Positions 44,427 through 52,607 are shown, numbered from the stretch's first letter. The stretch: DNA of 64,000 nt from Streptomyces yangpuensis (GCF_001005295.1 NZ_LBMK01000006.1:59716-123715); one strand, 5' to 3'. The notes: generated by a model from the letters alone, not told the origin. Numbers and translations: made by a program.

Positions 44427-44844
44427 CACGGTGCACACCGGCAAGGTCCTGCGATCGAAGTCCTCACCGATTCCCACTGCTGATGCGTTCGCCGCCCTCA
44501 ACGAGATCGTGGCGGCCGCCCGCGAGTACGGAAGGATTCGGCAGCAGGAGCGGACGAAGCGCGCTGCCATCGCCGCGGCGGAGCATGTCCAGGTCGATCG
44601 CATCCACGCGGCCGAGAAGAGCCTGAAGCTCTACTTCAAGCGGGTCTTCGCGGAGCGCGCGCACACCAGTGAAGAGATGTTCATCCGCCTTGACCAGGCG
44701 ATGGACTCAGGGGACCCACAGATGGTTCACGCCGTTGTCCGAGGCATCGTCGATCTCGCCCAGTCTTCGCCGCTCGCCGGCCTTGACGATTTTGGCAAGT
44801 TCTGGGCCGAACTCGGTACGGACGACAGCCCGGTCGAACTCTGA
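44419..44844 (+). CDS. Unknown small helical partner protein
   Basis: This 141-residue protein (MSDTVHTGKVLRSKSSPIPT...) is predicted almost entirely helical, hydrophilic and without membrane segments; RQQERTKRAAIAAAEHVQVDRIHAAEKSLKLYFKRVFAER suggests a long coiled helix. It overlaps the 3' end of the membrane-hairpin gene by 8 nt and has a GGAGG ribosome-binding site inside it, so the two are translationally coupled and probably form one complex. No homologous family recognised. Confidence 0.6.
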   Translation: MSDTVHTGKVLRSKSSPIPTADAFAALNEIVAAAREYGRIRQQERTKRAAIAAAEHVQVDRIHAAEKSLKLYFKRVFAERAHTSEEMFIRLDQAMDSGDPQMVHAVVRGIVDLAQSSPLAGLDDFGKFWAELGTDDSPVEL

Positions 44845-44911
44845 CGCCTTGGGAGAGACATTTCGCTGCGGCGGGTTGCCTGAGAGGGCTCCGAGTAGGA
44901 GTTCCACCGTG

Positions 44912-45042
44912 ATGACGAGTACCAGTCCGTCCGCAGTCGACCCGGCGCCCGTGCCGAAGCGCCGCACGTTCAGCCCCGAGTACAAGCTGCAGATCGTCGC
45001 GGAGTAAGAGGGCGAGAAGGGTGCGATCCTGCGCCGTGAGCG
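44912..45042 (+). pseudogene. IS3-family transposase OrfA remnant
   Basis: ATG at 44912 opens PKRRTFSPEYKLQIVAE and is cut by TAA at 45005-45007; the same frame then continues EGEKGAILRRER, after which similarity ends near 45042. RRTFSxEYKLxIVAE..xxGEKGALLRRE is the N-terminal HTH start of IS3-type OrfA proteins. The rest of OrfA, all of OrfB and recognisable terminal repeats are absent. It is a dead fragment marking past transposition. Confidence 0.7.
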
Positions 45043-45079
45043 ATGCCGCTGCCCGACCAGGCATGGCCCCCGCACCGCG

Positions 45080-45107
45080 GCCCCCGCACCGACTACGGTG
45101 TGGGGGC
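45080..45107. terminator. Hairpin after IS remnant
   Basis: Stem GCCCCCGCACCG / CGGTGTGGGGGC (one G-T pair) with an ACTA loop. It separates the accessory patch from the lipoprotein gene. Confidence 0.55.
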
Positions 45108-45254
45108 TCTCCCGTCCCCGCAGCCGCGGAGCCCGGGCAGAGCCTTCCTCTGGGAAGAAATGCGTAGAAACGCCGGATTCCGGCCAACCGGCATGGCTCG
45201 CCTATGGTTCCGAAGTCGATCATCAGACGGTGCGAGCAGCGAGGGGGCGCGGAC

Positions 45255-45932
45255 ATGCGCGGTTGGAAGGGCGCGGTGGGGGCCGCGGGGCTGGTACTGC
45301 TGCTGGCGGGGTGCGGTGGTGACGCATCGGAACCGCAGGCGGAGCCGAAGGCGAAGACGGAGCCGAAGACGGAGCCGAAGGCAGAGCTGCTCGGCGAGGA
45401 CACCGGGATCCGGTACGACAAGTCCCGGGTGCCGACGGTCCAGAACATGACCTGTGACCGCAAGCGCGGCTCGATCCGGTACGGCCTCAACGCCCACAAG
45501 GACGAGTCCCTGCCCGAGCACAAGGGGGAGAACGCCTCCGAGGACTACGTCTGCCACGGCCCGGACCGGATCAGCCTCGCCGTCGGAGGGCGGACGCTGG
45601 CGGCGCCGCACATCGCGGCCGAGTACGACCTCTACGGATCCGTTCCCGACCCGCTCAAGACCGTCAAAACCGTGTACAGCACGTCCTTGGCCGGGGACGA
45701 CGAACGCACTCTGGTCGGCGAGGCGGAGACGGTCACCACCACGACGGCCGCCATTACCTGCCAGAAGAACGTCTGGGAGACCTTTCCCATGACCACCTGC
45801 CTGTGGGCGAACCACGGCGCGGTCGGCGCGGTCGACTTCTTCCCGCCCGCAGGCCGCCACCCCGAGATCGCGGAAGCAGTCACCCGCACCAAGGAACTCA
45901 TCGCGACCGGCCTGGTCGAATCCCCACGCTGA
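45255..45932 (+). CDS. Hypothetical lipoprotein
   Basis: This 225-residue protein starts MRGWKGAVGAAGLVLLLAGC, a Sec lipoprotein signal with lipobox LAGC. A short charged repeat (EPKAKTEPKTEPKAE, encoded by near-identical 12-bp units at about 45343-45386) forms a linker to a globular domain with paired Cys (MTCDRKRG, YVCHGPD, AITCQKN, TTCLWA) that probably make two disulfides. C-terminal FFPPAGRHPEIAEAVTRTK is amphipathic. The family is common in Streptomyces but I do not know a function. Monocistronic by spacing. Confidence 0.65.
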   Translation: MRGWKGAVGAAGLVLLLAGCGGDASEPQAEPKAKTEPKTEPKAELLGEDTGIRYDKSRVPTVQNMTCDRKRGSIRYGLNAHKDESLPEHKGENASEDYVCHGPDRISLAVGGRTLAAPHIAAEYDLYGSVPDPLKTVKTVYSTSLAGDDERTLVGEAETVTTTTAAITCQKNVWETFPMTTCLWANHGAVGAVDFFPPAGRHPEIAEAVTRTKELIATGLVESPR

Positions 45933-46071
45933 CCCGGGCGAGGTTCGGTGGGCCGGCGGTCAGTACGCCGGCAACACCTGCCGGCTCGGCGGCGCCTACG
46001 GGTTGACCTGGCAGACCGTCCCGGTCTCCACCGGACCGCCCGCCACGAGCCATTCGGAGAACAGCCGGTAG
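45931..46071 (+). pseudogene. Possible decayed ORF
   Basis: The 149-bp gap between the lipoprotein and zinc-ribbon genes reads VRWAGGQYAGNTCRLGGAYG and LTWQTVPVSTG in one frame up to TAG at 46069, protein-like composition without a start codon. It could be a degenerate 3' end of a lost gene. Weak evidence. Confidence 0.2.
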
Positions 46072-46074
46072 GGT
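46069..46074 (+). promoter_or_regulatory. -10 box upstream of zinc-ribbon gene
   Basis: TAGGGT ends 7 nt before the ATG at 46082, suggesting a leaderless transcript for the small protein and its coupled neighbour. Confidence 0.4.
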
Positions 46075-46081
46075 CACGGGC

Positions 46082-46243
46082 ATGGGGGACTTCGCGAGCA
46101 GGGGCCGTACGGTGCTGTGCAAATGGTGCAACCAGCCGATTCCGCAGGAGCGGCGCTGGTTCCCGAGCCAGTACTGCAACCGCCGCCACAAGTGGCGGCA
46201 CCGGCTCACGGAAACGGTCGGCAGCATCTTCGACAGCGTCTGA
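46082..46243 (+). CDS. 53-residue zinc-ribbon-like protein
   Basis: The ATG at 46082 opens MGDFASRGRTVLCKWCNQPI, then PQERRWFPSQYCNRRHKWRH and ends LTETVGSIFDSV. CKWC and YCNRRHK give a C-x2-C...C-x3-H set that could bind one zinc, as in small Streptomyces proteins with a CxxC...YC..xH pattern. The stop overlaps the next start as TGATG. Nucleic-acid binding is a guess from the Arg/His-rich second half. The gene is too short for most gene callers. Confidence 0.6.
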   Translation: MGDFASRGRTVLCKWCNQPIPQERRWFPSQYCNRRHKWRHRLTETVGSIFDSV

Positions 46244-46860
46244 TGCCCCCTGCGGAAGTTCAAGGCCACCCGGTCACTACGTCCGGCGCGGCCCGGACGG
46301 CGCGGCTGGTCACCGACGGGCTCGATCCCAAGACGTGGATCATCGCCGACAGCGTCCTCGTCGGCTGGCACACCGACCGTCTCGCCGGGATCGGGTGGGG
46401 GCTCCTCGGCTGCCTGTTCGCCGCGGGCATTCCGCTGGCCTTCATCAAGTACGGCATCCGCCGCGGCCGTTGGGCCGACCGGCACGTCGGACCGCGGCCG
46501 CAGCGGATCCTCGTGATGTCCTTCGCCGGGGCCTCGGTCGCCACCGGCACCCTGCTGCTGTGGGCCCTCGGCGCTCCCCGGACGATGACCGCGCTGATCG
46601 CGGCGATGCTGGTCACCCTGGCGGCCCTGCTCGCCGTGACCCCCGCGTGGAAGATCAGCGTGCACGCGGGCGTGTCCGCCGGGAGCGTGGCGATGCTCGC
46701 CATGGTCCACGGGCCGTGGGTGCTCCTCGCCTGTGCCGTGGTCGCCGTCGTCGGCTGGTCCCGCGTGGTGCTGCGCGACCACACCCCCGCCCAGGTCCTG
46801 GCGGGCACCGCGATGGGCGCAGCCGTGGCGGCCGCCACCTTCGCGTCGCTGGCCCGCTGA
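46243..46860 (+). CDS. PAP2-like membrane protein
   Basis: This 205-residue protein has about five hydrophobic helices. The C-terminal part has SVHAGVSAGSVAM and GWSRVVLRDHTPAQVLAGT, matching the PSGH and SRxxxxxHxxxQVxaG motifs of PAP2 lipid phosphatases, with the SGH replaced by VSAG but an upstream His kept (SVHAGVS). The first motif KxxxxxxRP is reduced to KYGIRRGRW. It may be an unusual or inactive phosphatase acting on membrane lipids. ATG at 46243 overlaps the stop of the zinc-ribbon gene; an upstream ATG at 46117 would lie inside that gene. Confidence 0.65.
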   Translation: MPPAEVQGHPVTTSGAARTARLVTDGLDPKTWIIADSVLVGWHTDRLAGIGWGLLGCLFAAGIPLAFIKYGIRRGRWADRHVGPRPQRILVMSFAGASVATGTLLLWALGAPRTMTALIAAMLVTLAALLAVTPAWKISVHAGVSAGSVAMLAMVHGPWVLLACAVVAVVGWSRVVLRDHTPAQVLAGTAMGAAVAAATFASLAR

Positions 46861-46951
46861 GGGGTCTGCGGCCGGCCTGATCGGATCGGTTCGCGGCGGT
46901 CGGGTGCGGCGGGGGCGGCCGCTGCGAGGGTTGCAGTCGAAAGGAGGCCCC

Positions 46952-47821
46952 GTGATCTCTGCGCTCAACCAGCTGGTCGATCTCGTCGAGGAGCACCTCG
47001 CCGAGGAGCCCGACGTCCAGGGACTGGCCGGGTCGCTCGGCACTACCGAGTACCACCTGCGCCGGATGTTCTCGTCCCTGGCCGGCATGCCGCTGTCCGA
47101 ATACGTGCGCCGGCGGCGCATGACCGTTGCCGCCGCCGACGTCGTGCGCGGCGAGGCGGATCTGCTGAGCATCGCGGTCCGGCACGGATACGGCTCGAGC
47201 GAGGCGTTCGGACGCGCCTTCCGGGCGGTCCACGGTGCCGGGCCCGGCGACGTACGCCGGACCGGCGGCCCCTTGCGTACACAACCGCAGCTCAGGTTCC
47301 GCCTGACCGTCGAAGGGAGCGTCCCCATGGACACCCGCCTCGTCAACCGCCCCGCGTTCCGGCTCGTCGGACACGCCGCCCGGGTCCCGCTCGTGCACCA
47401 GGGCGTCAACCCGCACATCCAGGAGCACATCAGCGCACTGCCGCGGGAGGAACACCTCCGGCTGAAGGCCCTCGGCGACACCGAACCGGGCGGCCTGTTG
47501 CAGGTCTCCGACGACCTCGACCCCGACGCCACGGAGGGCAGCGAACTGACCTACCTGCACGGAGTCGCCCTGGGCGGGGACACCCCGGCCCCGGACGGCC
47601 TCGACACCATCGAGGTGCCGGGCGGGATGTGGGCCGTCTTCCGTACCAGCGGACCGCATCCGCAGGCCCTGCAGACGACCTGGGCGGCGACCGCGACCGA
47701 CTGGTTCCCCTCCAACCCGTGGCGCCTGCGGCCGGGTCCCTCGATCGTCGCCACCCTCGACCGCGCGGTGGACTTCAGCACCGCGACCTGCGAGCTGTGG
47801 CTGCCCGTCGAACCGGCGTAG
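46952..47821 (+). CDS. AraC-family regulator with GyrI-like ligand-binding domain
   Basis: This 289-residue protein has an AraC DNA-binding domain at residues 1-105 (LAGSLGTTEYHLRRMFSSLAG, SIAVRHGYGSSEAFGRAFRAVHG). A GyrI-like/effector-binding domain follows from about 118 (MDTRLVNRPAFRLVGHAARV to CELWLPVEPA). The arrangement resembles Rob/SoxS-GyrI fusion regulators that sense lipophilic compounds. GTG at 46952 has AAGGAGG 5 nt upstream. Neighbouring PAP2-like and GNAT genes have no evident regulatory link. Confidence 0.82.
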   Translation: MISALNQLVDLVEEHLAEEPDVQGLAGSLGTTEYHLRRMFSSLAGMPLSEYVRRRRMTVAAADVVRGEADLLSIAVRHGYGSSEAFGRAFRAVHGAGPGDVRRTGGPLRTQPQLRFRLTVEGSVPMDTRLVNRPAFRLVGHAARVPLVHQGVNPHIQEHISALPREEHLRLKALGDTEPGGLLQVSDDLDPDATEGSELTYLHGVALGGDTPAPDGLDTIEVPGGMWAVFRTSGPHPQALQTTWAATATDWFPSNPWRLRPGPSIVATLDRAVDFSTATCELWLPVEPA

Positions 47822-47873
47822 CCCGCCTCAACCCCCGGTCGGTAATCGGTGGTTCGGCGCGCCGGGCGTGGCT

Positions 47874-47879
47874 TACCTT
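47874..47879 (+). promoter_or_regulatory. -10 box of likely leaderless GNAT transcript
   Basis: TACCTT occupies exactly -12 to -7 from the ATG at 47886; no Shine-Dalgarno. Confidence 0.45.
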
Positions 47880-47885
47880 GGCGCG

Positions 47886-48407
47886 ATGGTGCATGTGCGC
47901 GTGCGTGAGATGGACGAGGCCGACATCGAGGCCGTCTCGGCGATCCGGGTCCGGGGCTGGCAGGCGGCGTACGCCGGCATCGTTCCCCGGTCCTGCCTGG
48001 ACGCGATGACGGTCGGGGAGGACGCCGACCGGCGCAGGCAGCGGTTCTTCCGCCCCGGGCGGAAGACCAGGGACCTCGTGGCGGTCGGCGACCGCGGCCC
48101 GGTGGGGTGGGTCTGCTTCGGCCCGCCCCAGGAGGGGATCCCCGGCGTGGCGCGGGTGGGTGAGGTCTACGCCCTCTACGTGGCGCCCGACGTCATCGGC
48201 ACCGGCATCGGCCGCGAGCTCCTCGACGAGGCCCACGCGGCGATGAAGGGCCGGGGCTTCGAGACGTCGGCATTGTGGGTCCTCCAGGACAACGGGCGGG
48301 CCCGGCGGTTCTACGAGCGGGCCGGCTATCAGGCCGACGGCGGCACGCAGGACGACGTCTACGACGGCGTCACCCTCTCCGAGCTCCGCTACCGGCGGGT
48401 GCTCTGA
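47886..48407 (+). CDS. GNAT-family N-acetyltransferase
   Basis: This 173-residue acetyltransferase has the GNAT core: RVREMDEADIEAVSAIRVRGW (motif C), GEVYALYVAPDVIGTGIGRELLDEAH (motif A with the acetyl-CoA loop IGTGIG) and LWVLQDNGRARRFYERAGYQ (motif B). The substrate is unknown. ATG at 47886 fits a leaderless transcript; a GTG at 47868 would add six residues. The Imm7-like gene begins 4 nt after its stop, so the two share a transcript. Confidence 0.82.
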   Translation: MVHVRVREMDEADIEAVSAIRVRGWQAAYAGIVPRSCLDAMTVGEDADRRRQRFFRPGRKTRDLVAVGDRGPVGWVCFGPPQEGIPGVARVGEVYALYVAPDVIGTGIGRELLDEAHAAMKGRGFETSALWVLQDNGRARRFYERAGYQADGGTQDDVYDGVTLSELRYRRVL

Positions 48408-48411
48408 GGCC

Positions 48412-48820
48412 GTGATTCGAGTACCAGGGCTGGATCAGCGTCCAGGAGAGCGCCGACGACGAGGACAGCGACGGCAGTCCGGGCGGTGACGGCCTCCGGC
48501 GGATCGCCGGGGCCGTCACCGCCCGGACCGGGGAGATCGCCGGTCCCGGTCTGCTCGACCTGCGGTGGATGAACGGCGAGCTGTTCCTCCACCTCGGCGG
48601 CTTCCGCAACCACCGTGACCCGGCGGTCCTGGCGTTCTTCGGCGAGGTCGGCGGCCTGGCGCCCGGTTCCTACGGGGTGATGCACGTGCGCGACGACGAG
48701 GATCCCGGCCGCGAGAACGAGGTCCGTGTCCTGCGCATGGTCCGCGGCCGGGTCACCGAGGACACGGAGACGGCCCTGTCGCCCTGCATTCCCGTACTGG
48801 AGGACCCCTGCCGCGGATAG
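48412..48820 (+). pseudogene. Imm7 immunity protein gene with frameshifted start
   Basis: From 48416 the frame reads FEYQGWISVQESADDEDSDG ... LRWMNGELFLHLGGFRNHRD ... GSYGVMHVRDDEDPGRENEV ... LSPCIPVLEDPCRG, the complete Imm7 family of polymorphic-toxin immunity proteins. Its natural start should be GTG at 48412, but one extra A (48415) throws GTG out of frame and an in-frame TGA (48413-48415) precedes. Removing that base gives VFEYQGW. Without it the first in-frame ATG is at 48567-48569, losing about 50 residues. No toxin gene is nearby. It is either a recent mutation or a sequence error. Confidence 0.6.
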
Positions 48821-48918
48821 GCGGATCCGCTCTGTTCCGTTGGGGCGGAGGGCTCGCCAGGGGGCGGGGGCGGGGGGCAGAATCGGGCTCCGGCAGGGAC
48901 GAGGGGACGGGCATCGGT

Positions 48919-50337
48919 ATGGCATTGGGCAGGAACCCAGGCGTCGTCGGCACGGGTTCGGAGTTTCCCCTGTTTCCCGGGGCGCCGCTGCTGGGGTCCC
49001 TCCAGGACCTGAAGTCGGACTCGCTCGGCACCTATCTGCGGGCGCAGCAGCAGCGCGGTGACGTCGTACGGGTCTCGGCGGGGCCGCCCGGGATGCGGGC
49101 CGAGCTGTACTGCGTGTTCTCCCCCGAGGGCGCGCAGCAGGTGCTCGCCTCCGAGGCGGCCAACTTCCGCAAGGACAACTCCTTCTACCAGGAGGTCCGG
49201 GACTCCATCGGCAACGGCCTGCTGACCAGTCAGGACGAGGACTACCTGCGCCAGCGCCGGCTCGTCCAGCCGCTGTTCACCCGGCGCCGGGTGGACGGGT
49301 ACGCGGGGGCGATCGCCGCCGAGACCGCGTCCGTCATCGCCGCCTGGGAGGAGGCCCTGGACGGCGTCGTCGACGTCTCCGACGAGATGACGCACCTCGC
49401 CCTGCGCGCCGTCACCCGGATCCTGTTCGGGACCGACGTGGAGGCCACCGCCGATGTCGTGGCCCGCTGTTTCCCGGTCATCACGGAGTACGTGCTGCGC
49501 CGCGGGTACTCCCCCGCCAACATCCCGCGCCACTGGCCCACCCCGGGCAACCGGCGGGCCGCCGCCGCGATCGACGAGCTGTACGAGGTCTGCGACCGGA
49601 TCGTCGCACAGCGGCGGCAGGCCGGCCCGAGCGGCCCCGCCGCCGACGGCCCCGCCGACGGCACCGGCGAGGACCTGCTGACGCTGCTGGCCGCCGCCCG
49701 GAGCGCGGACGACGGGGAGTTCGACGCCGACGAGCTCCGCGACCAGGTGCTGATCTTCCTGCTCGCCGGGCACGAGACGACCGCCACCTCCCTCTGCTTC
49801 GCCCTGCACCTGCTGGCCCGCCACCCCGAGCAGCAGGACCGGGTCCGCGAGGAGATCACCAGCGTCCTGGGCGACCGCCCGCCGCAGGCCGGCGACCTGG
49901 ACCGGCTCCCGTACCTCTCGCGGGTGGTCAAGGAGGCCATGCGGCTGTACCCGGCCGCGCCGGTCATCGGCCGCAAGGCCGTCGCCGCGACCCGGATCGG
50001 GGGGCGCACGATCCCCGCGGGCGCCGACGTGATCGTGGCCCCCTGGGTGACGCACCGCCACCCGGACTACTGGCCGGACCCGGACCGCTTCGACCCGGAC
50101 CGCTTCACACCGGAGGCGGAGGCCGGGCGGCCGCGCTATGCGTGGTTCCCCTTCGGCGGCGGCCCGCGCGCCTGCATCGGGCAGCACTTCTCGATGCTGG
50201 AGTCGGTGCTCGCGCTGGCGATGATCCTGCGGACCTGTTCGTTCGAGGCGCTGGACGCGGAGGTCCCGGTCAGCGCGGGGATCACCCTGCGGACGGCGGG
50301 ACCGGCGCGCTGCCGGGTCCGCCGCCTGGACCGGTAG
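48919..50337 (+). CDS. Cytochrome P450
   Basis: This 472-residue P450 has the I-helix AGHETTA (283-289), the K-helix ExxR in EAMRLYP, and the heme loop FPFGGGPRACIGQHF with ligand C419. The FxxGxRxCxG form with GGPR and the length (470 rather than 400) point to a CYP4/CYP102-like, fatty-acid or terpenoid-type subclass rather than the usual short Streptomyces P450s. No ferredoxin or reductase gene is adjacent, so redox partners come from elsewhere. ATG at 48919; a hairpin at 50350-50378 follows. Confidence 0.88.
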   Translation: MALGRNPGVVGTGSEFPLFPGAPLLGSLQDLKSDSLGTYLRAQQQRGDVVRVSAGPPGMRAELYCVFSPEGAQQVLASEAANFRKDNSFYQEVRDSIGNGLLTSQDEDYLRQRRLVQPLFTRRRVDGYAGAIAAETASVIAAWEEALDGVVDVSDEMTHLALRAVTRILFGTDVEATADVVARCFPVITEYVLRRGYSPANIPRHWPTPGNRRAAAAIDELYEVCDRIVAQRRQAGPSGPAADGPADGTGEDLLTLLAAARSADDGEFDADELRDQVLIFLLAGHETTATSLCFALHLLARHPEQQDRVREEITSVLGDRPPQAGDLDRLPYLSRVVKEAMRLYPAAPVIGRKAVAATRIGGRTIPAGADVIVAPWVTHRHPDYWPDPDRFDPDRFTPEAEAGRPRYAWFPFGGGPRACIGQHFSMLESVLALAMILRTCSFEALDAEVPVSAGITLRTAGPARCRVRRLDR

Positions 50338-50349
50338 CGACCGCCCGGC

Positions 50350-50378
50350 GGCCCGCGCCCGATATTGGGGTGCGGGCC
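50350..50378 (+). terminator. Terminator of P450 gene
   Basis: GGCCCGC / GCGGGCC stem extended by a G-T and three C-G pairs with a short AT-rich loop, 12 bp after the stop. Confidence 0.5.
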
Positions 50379-50393
50379 GGCCGGGGTGCGCCA

Positions 50394-50399
50394 TAAGGT
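50394..50399 (+). promoter_or_regulatory. -10 box upstream of FBP gene
   Basis: TAAGGT ends 8 nt before the GTG start at 50408, fitting a leaderless or very short leader. Confidence 0.35.
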
Positions 50400-50407
50400 C
50401 GACGCCC

Positions 50408-50920
50408 GTGGAACCACTCAGCGAGAAACAGATCCGTGCGTCCTTCGTGAACTGCACCAAGGGCGAGGCGGCCCGCATGCGGCTGCCGCTCGACTTCGCC
50501 GACACGCCCTGGGAGCACCTCGACTTCCTGGGCTGGGTGGACCCGGGTGCCCCGCTGCGGGCCCATCTCGTGATGCCCCGGGCCGAGGGGCCGGTGGGGA
50601 TCTCCCTGCGCGTGCCGTCCGTGGGGCGCACCAGCGCGGTGAAGTCCAGCCTGTGCCAGATCTGCCTGACGGGCCACGCCTCCTCCGGCGTCACCCTGCT
50701 CGCCGCGCCGCTGGCGGGCGCCCGCGGCCGCGAGGGCAACACGGTCGGCACGTACATCTGCGCGGACCTGGCCTGTTCCCTCTACGTACGCGGCAAGCGG
50801 CAGCCGAAGCTGCGCGCCGGCCGGCAGGAGGAGTCGCTGACCGTCGACGAGCGCCTCGCCCGCATGGCGGCGAATCTCAACGGCTTCGTGTCCCGTGTCA
50901 CCGGGGTCCCGGTGGCCTGA
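50408..50920 (+). CDS. FBP-domain (FusB-like treble-clef zinc finger) protein
   Basis: This 170-residue protein matches the FBP domain family: CTKGEAARMRLP near the N-terminus, SLCQICLTGH and ICADLACSLYVRGKR giving a four-Cys zinc knuckle (C-x2-C...C-x3-C), and a helical C-terminus. The fold is shared with FusB, the ribosome/EF-G-binding protein of staphylococci, so a ribosome- or EF-G-associated role is possible. Actinomycete members are uncharacterised. GTG start at 50408 with a -10 box close by. Convergent with the MFS gene. Confidence 0.75.
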   Translation: MEPLSEKQIRASFVNCTKGEAARMRLPLDFADTPWEHLDFLGWVDPGAPLRAHLVMPRAEGPVGISLRVPSVGRTSAVKSSLCQICLTGHASSGVTLLAAPLAGARGREGNTVGTYICADLACSLYVRGKRQPKLRAGRQEESLTVDERLARMAANLNGFVSRVTGVPVA

Positions 50921-50964
50921 GCCCGCTCCCGTCCCCACGGGCGGCCGGCGGTCGGCCCGGCGGT

Positions 50965-52524
50965 TCAGATGCGGTCGGCCGCCGGTTTGTGGTTGCCCTG
51001 GAGGCGTTCGAGGTCGGAGGGGCGGACCTGGATGACGAAGAGCGCGATCACCGCCCCGACCAGGGTGAACAGGGCCGCCACGACGAAGGCGGTGCTGATG
51101 CCCGAGGTCAGCACCTGGTCGCTCCACGGCTTGGGGAGCTGTCCGGTGCGTTCGAAGAAGGCCTTCTGCACGGGGCCCGCCGTGGCGAGGAAGTCGGGCA
51201 CCTGCTCCTTGGCCTCGTTGCGGCTGGCCGTGCCGTAGACGGTCACCAGGATCGACAGCCCGAGCGAGCCGCCCACCTGCTGCATCGTGTTGAGCAGCCC
51301 GGACGCCGCTCCCGACTCGCGGTCGGGGACGTTGGACAGGGCCATCAGCGTCAGCGAGACGAACTGCAGGCCCATGCCGAGGGCGAAGAACAGCATCGGG
51401 CCCAGGATGCTGCCGAGGTACGTCGAGTGAACGTCGATCTGCGTCAGCCAGGCCAGCCCGACCGCCGAGGACAGCGCGCCGCAGACCATGAACGGTTTCG
51501 GCCCGAACTTCGGCAGGAGCTTCGCCGTGAGGCCCGCACCCACCGCGATCACCGCGCTGACCGGCAGGAAGGCGAGCCCGGCCTGGATCGGGCTGAAGCC
51601 GAGCACGATCTGCACGAAGAGGGTCAGGAAGAAGAACATGCCGAAGATCGCGCAGGCGAGCATCAGCATGATCCCGTACGTGCCGGCCCGGTTGCGGTCG
51701 GCGAACATGTGCAGCGGCGTGATGGGTTGCGGCGATCTCCGCTCGTTGAGGATGAACAGCGTCAGCAGGACCACTGCGGCGCCGAAGGAGCCGAGCGTCA
51801 CCGGGTCGCGCCAGCCCTCCTGGGAGGCCCGGATGAATCCGTAGACGAGCGCGACCATGCCCAGGGTGGACAGCAGCGCACCCGCGAAGTCGAAGTGGCC
51901 GGGGTGGCGTTCGGACTCGCGCAGGACCTTCCGGGCCAGTACGGCGATCACCAGCGCGATGGGGACGTTGACGAAGAGGACCCAGCGCCAGTCGAGCCAC
52001 TCGACGAGGATGCCGCCCGCGAGGAGCCCGATCGCGCCGCCGGCCGCCGAGACCCCGGCGAACACGCCGAACGCCCGGTTACGGGCCGGGCCTTCGCGGA
52101 AGGTGGTGGTGATCAGTGCGAGGGAGGTCGGCGAGGCGATGGCGCCGCCGACGCCCTGGAGGGCCCGCGCCGCCATCAACTGACCCTCGTTCTGGGCGAG
52201 TCCGCCGAGGAGCGAGGCCAGGCCGAAGAGCAGGACACCGAAGATGAAGACGCGTTTGCGGCCGAGGATGTCGCCGGTGCGGCCGCCGAGGAGCAGCAGG
52301 CCGCCGAAGGCGAGGGTGTAGGCGTTGACGACCCAGGAGAGGCTCTCGGTGGAGAAGTCCAGCGCGGTCTGGATGTGCGGTAGCGCGATGTTCACGATCG
52401 TGATGTCGAGAACCACCATGAGTTGGCAGGACGCGATCACGAACAGGGCGAGTCCGTTGCCGCTTCCTCGGACCGTGCCGTCGTCGCCGTCGGTCCGTCT
52501 GCTCGGCGTAGCGTTCGGGTCCAC
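50965..52524 (-). CDS. MFS drug:H+ antiporter (DHA2, EmrB/QacA type)
   Basis: This 519-residue transporter has 14 hydrophobic helices, the motif LDITIVNIALPHIQ in helix 1 (characteristic of DHA2), WVVNAYTLAFGGLLLLGGRTGDILGRKR (motif A) and RALQGVGGAIASPTSLALI (motif C, antiporter). It probably exports hydrophobic or cationic drugs. Start GTG 52522-52524 has GGGAGG immediately before it, an unusually close spacing. Divergent from the S9 peptidase gene with inverted repeats in the 83-bp gap. Confidence 0.82.
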   Translation of the reverse strand: MDPNATPSRRTDGDDGTVRGSGNGLALFVIASCQLMVVLDITIVNIALPHIQTALDFSTESLSWVVNAYTLAFGGLLLLGGRTGDILGRKRVFIFGVLLFGLASLLGGLAQNEGQLMAARALQGVGGAIASPTSLALITTTFREGPARNRAFGVFAGVSAAGGAIGLLAGGILVEWLDWRWVLFVNVPIALVIAVLARKVLRESERHPGHFDFAGALLSTLGMVALVYGFIRASQEGWRDPVTLGSFGAAVVLLTLFILNERRSPQPITPLHMFADRNRAGTYGIMLMLACAIFGMFFFLTLFVQIVLGFSPIQAGLAFLPVSAVIAVGAGLTAKLLPKFGPKPFMVCGALSSAVGLAWLTQIDVHSTYLGSILGPMLFFALGMGLQFVSLTLMALSNVPDRESGAASGLLNTMQQVGGSLGLSILVTVYGTASRNEAKEQVPDFLATAGPVQKAFFERTGQLPKPWSDQVLTSGISTAFVVAALFTLVGAVIALFVIQVRPSDLERLQGNHKPAADRI

Positions 52525-52579
52525 CCTCCCGACGCTAAGCCCGCACCCCTGGGGTCACCACTCGAACGGCCTAGTGGGG

Positions 52580-52598
52580 GTGACATTTCACATGTCAC
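52580..52598. promoter_or_regulatory. Inverted repeat in MFS/S9 divergent gap
   Basis: GTGACAT-N5-ATGTCAC is a perfect 7-bp inverted repeat 10 bp upstream of the S9 start. A second bulged repeat (GTCACC near 52551 with GGTGAC near 52580) shares its left arm. No regulator gene is adjacent. Confidence 0.45.
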
Positions 52599-52607
52599 AC
52601 TACGGGC

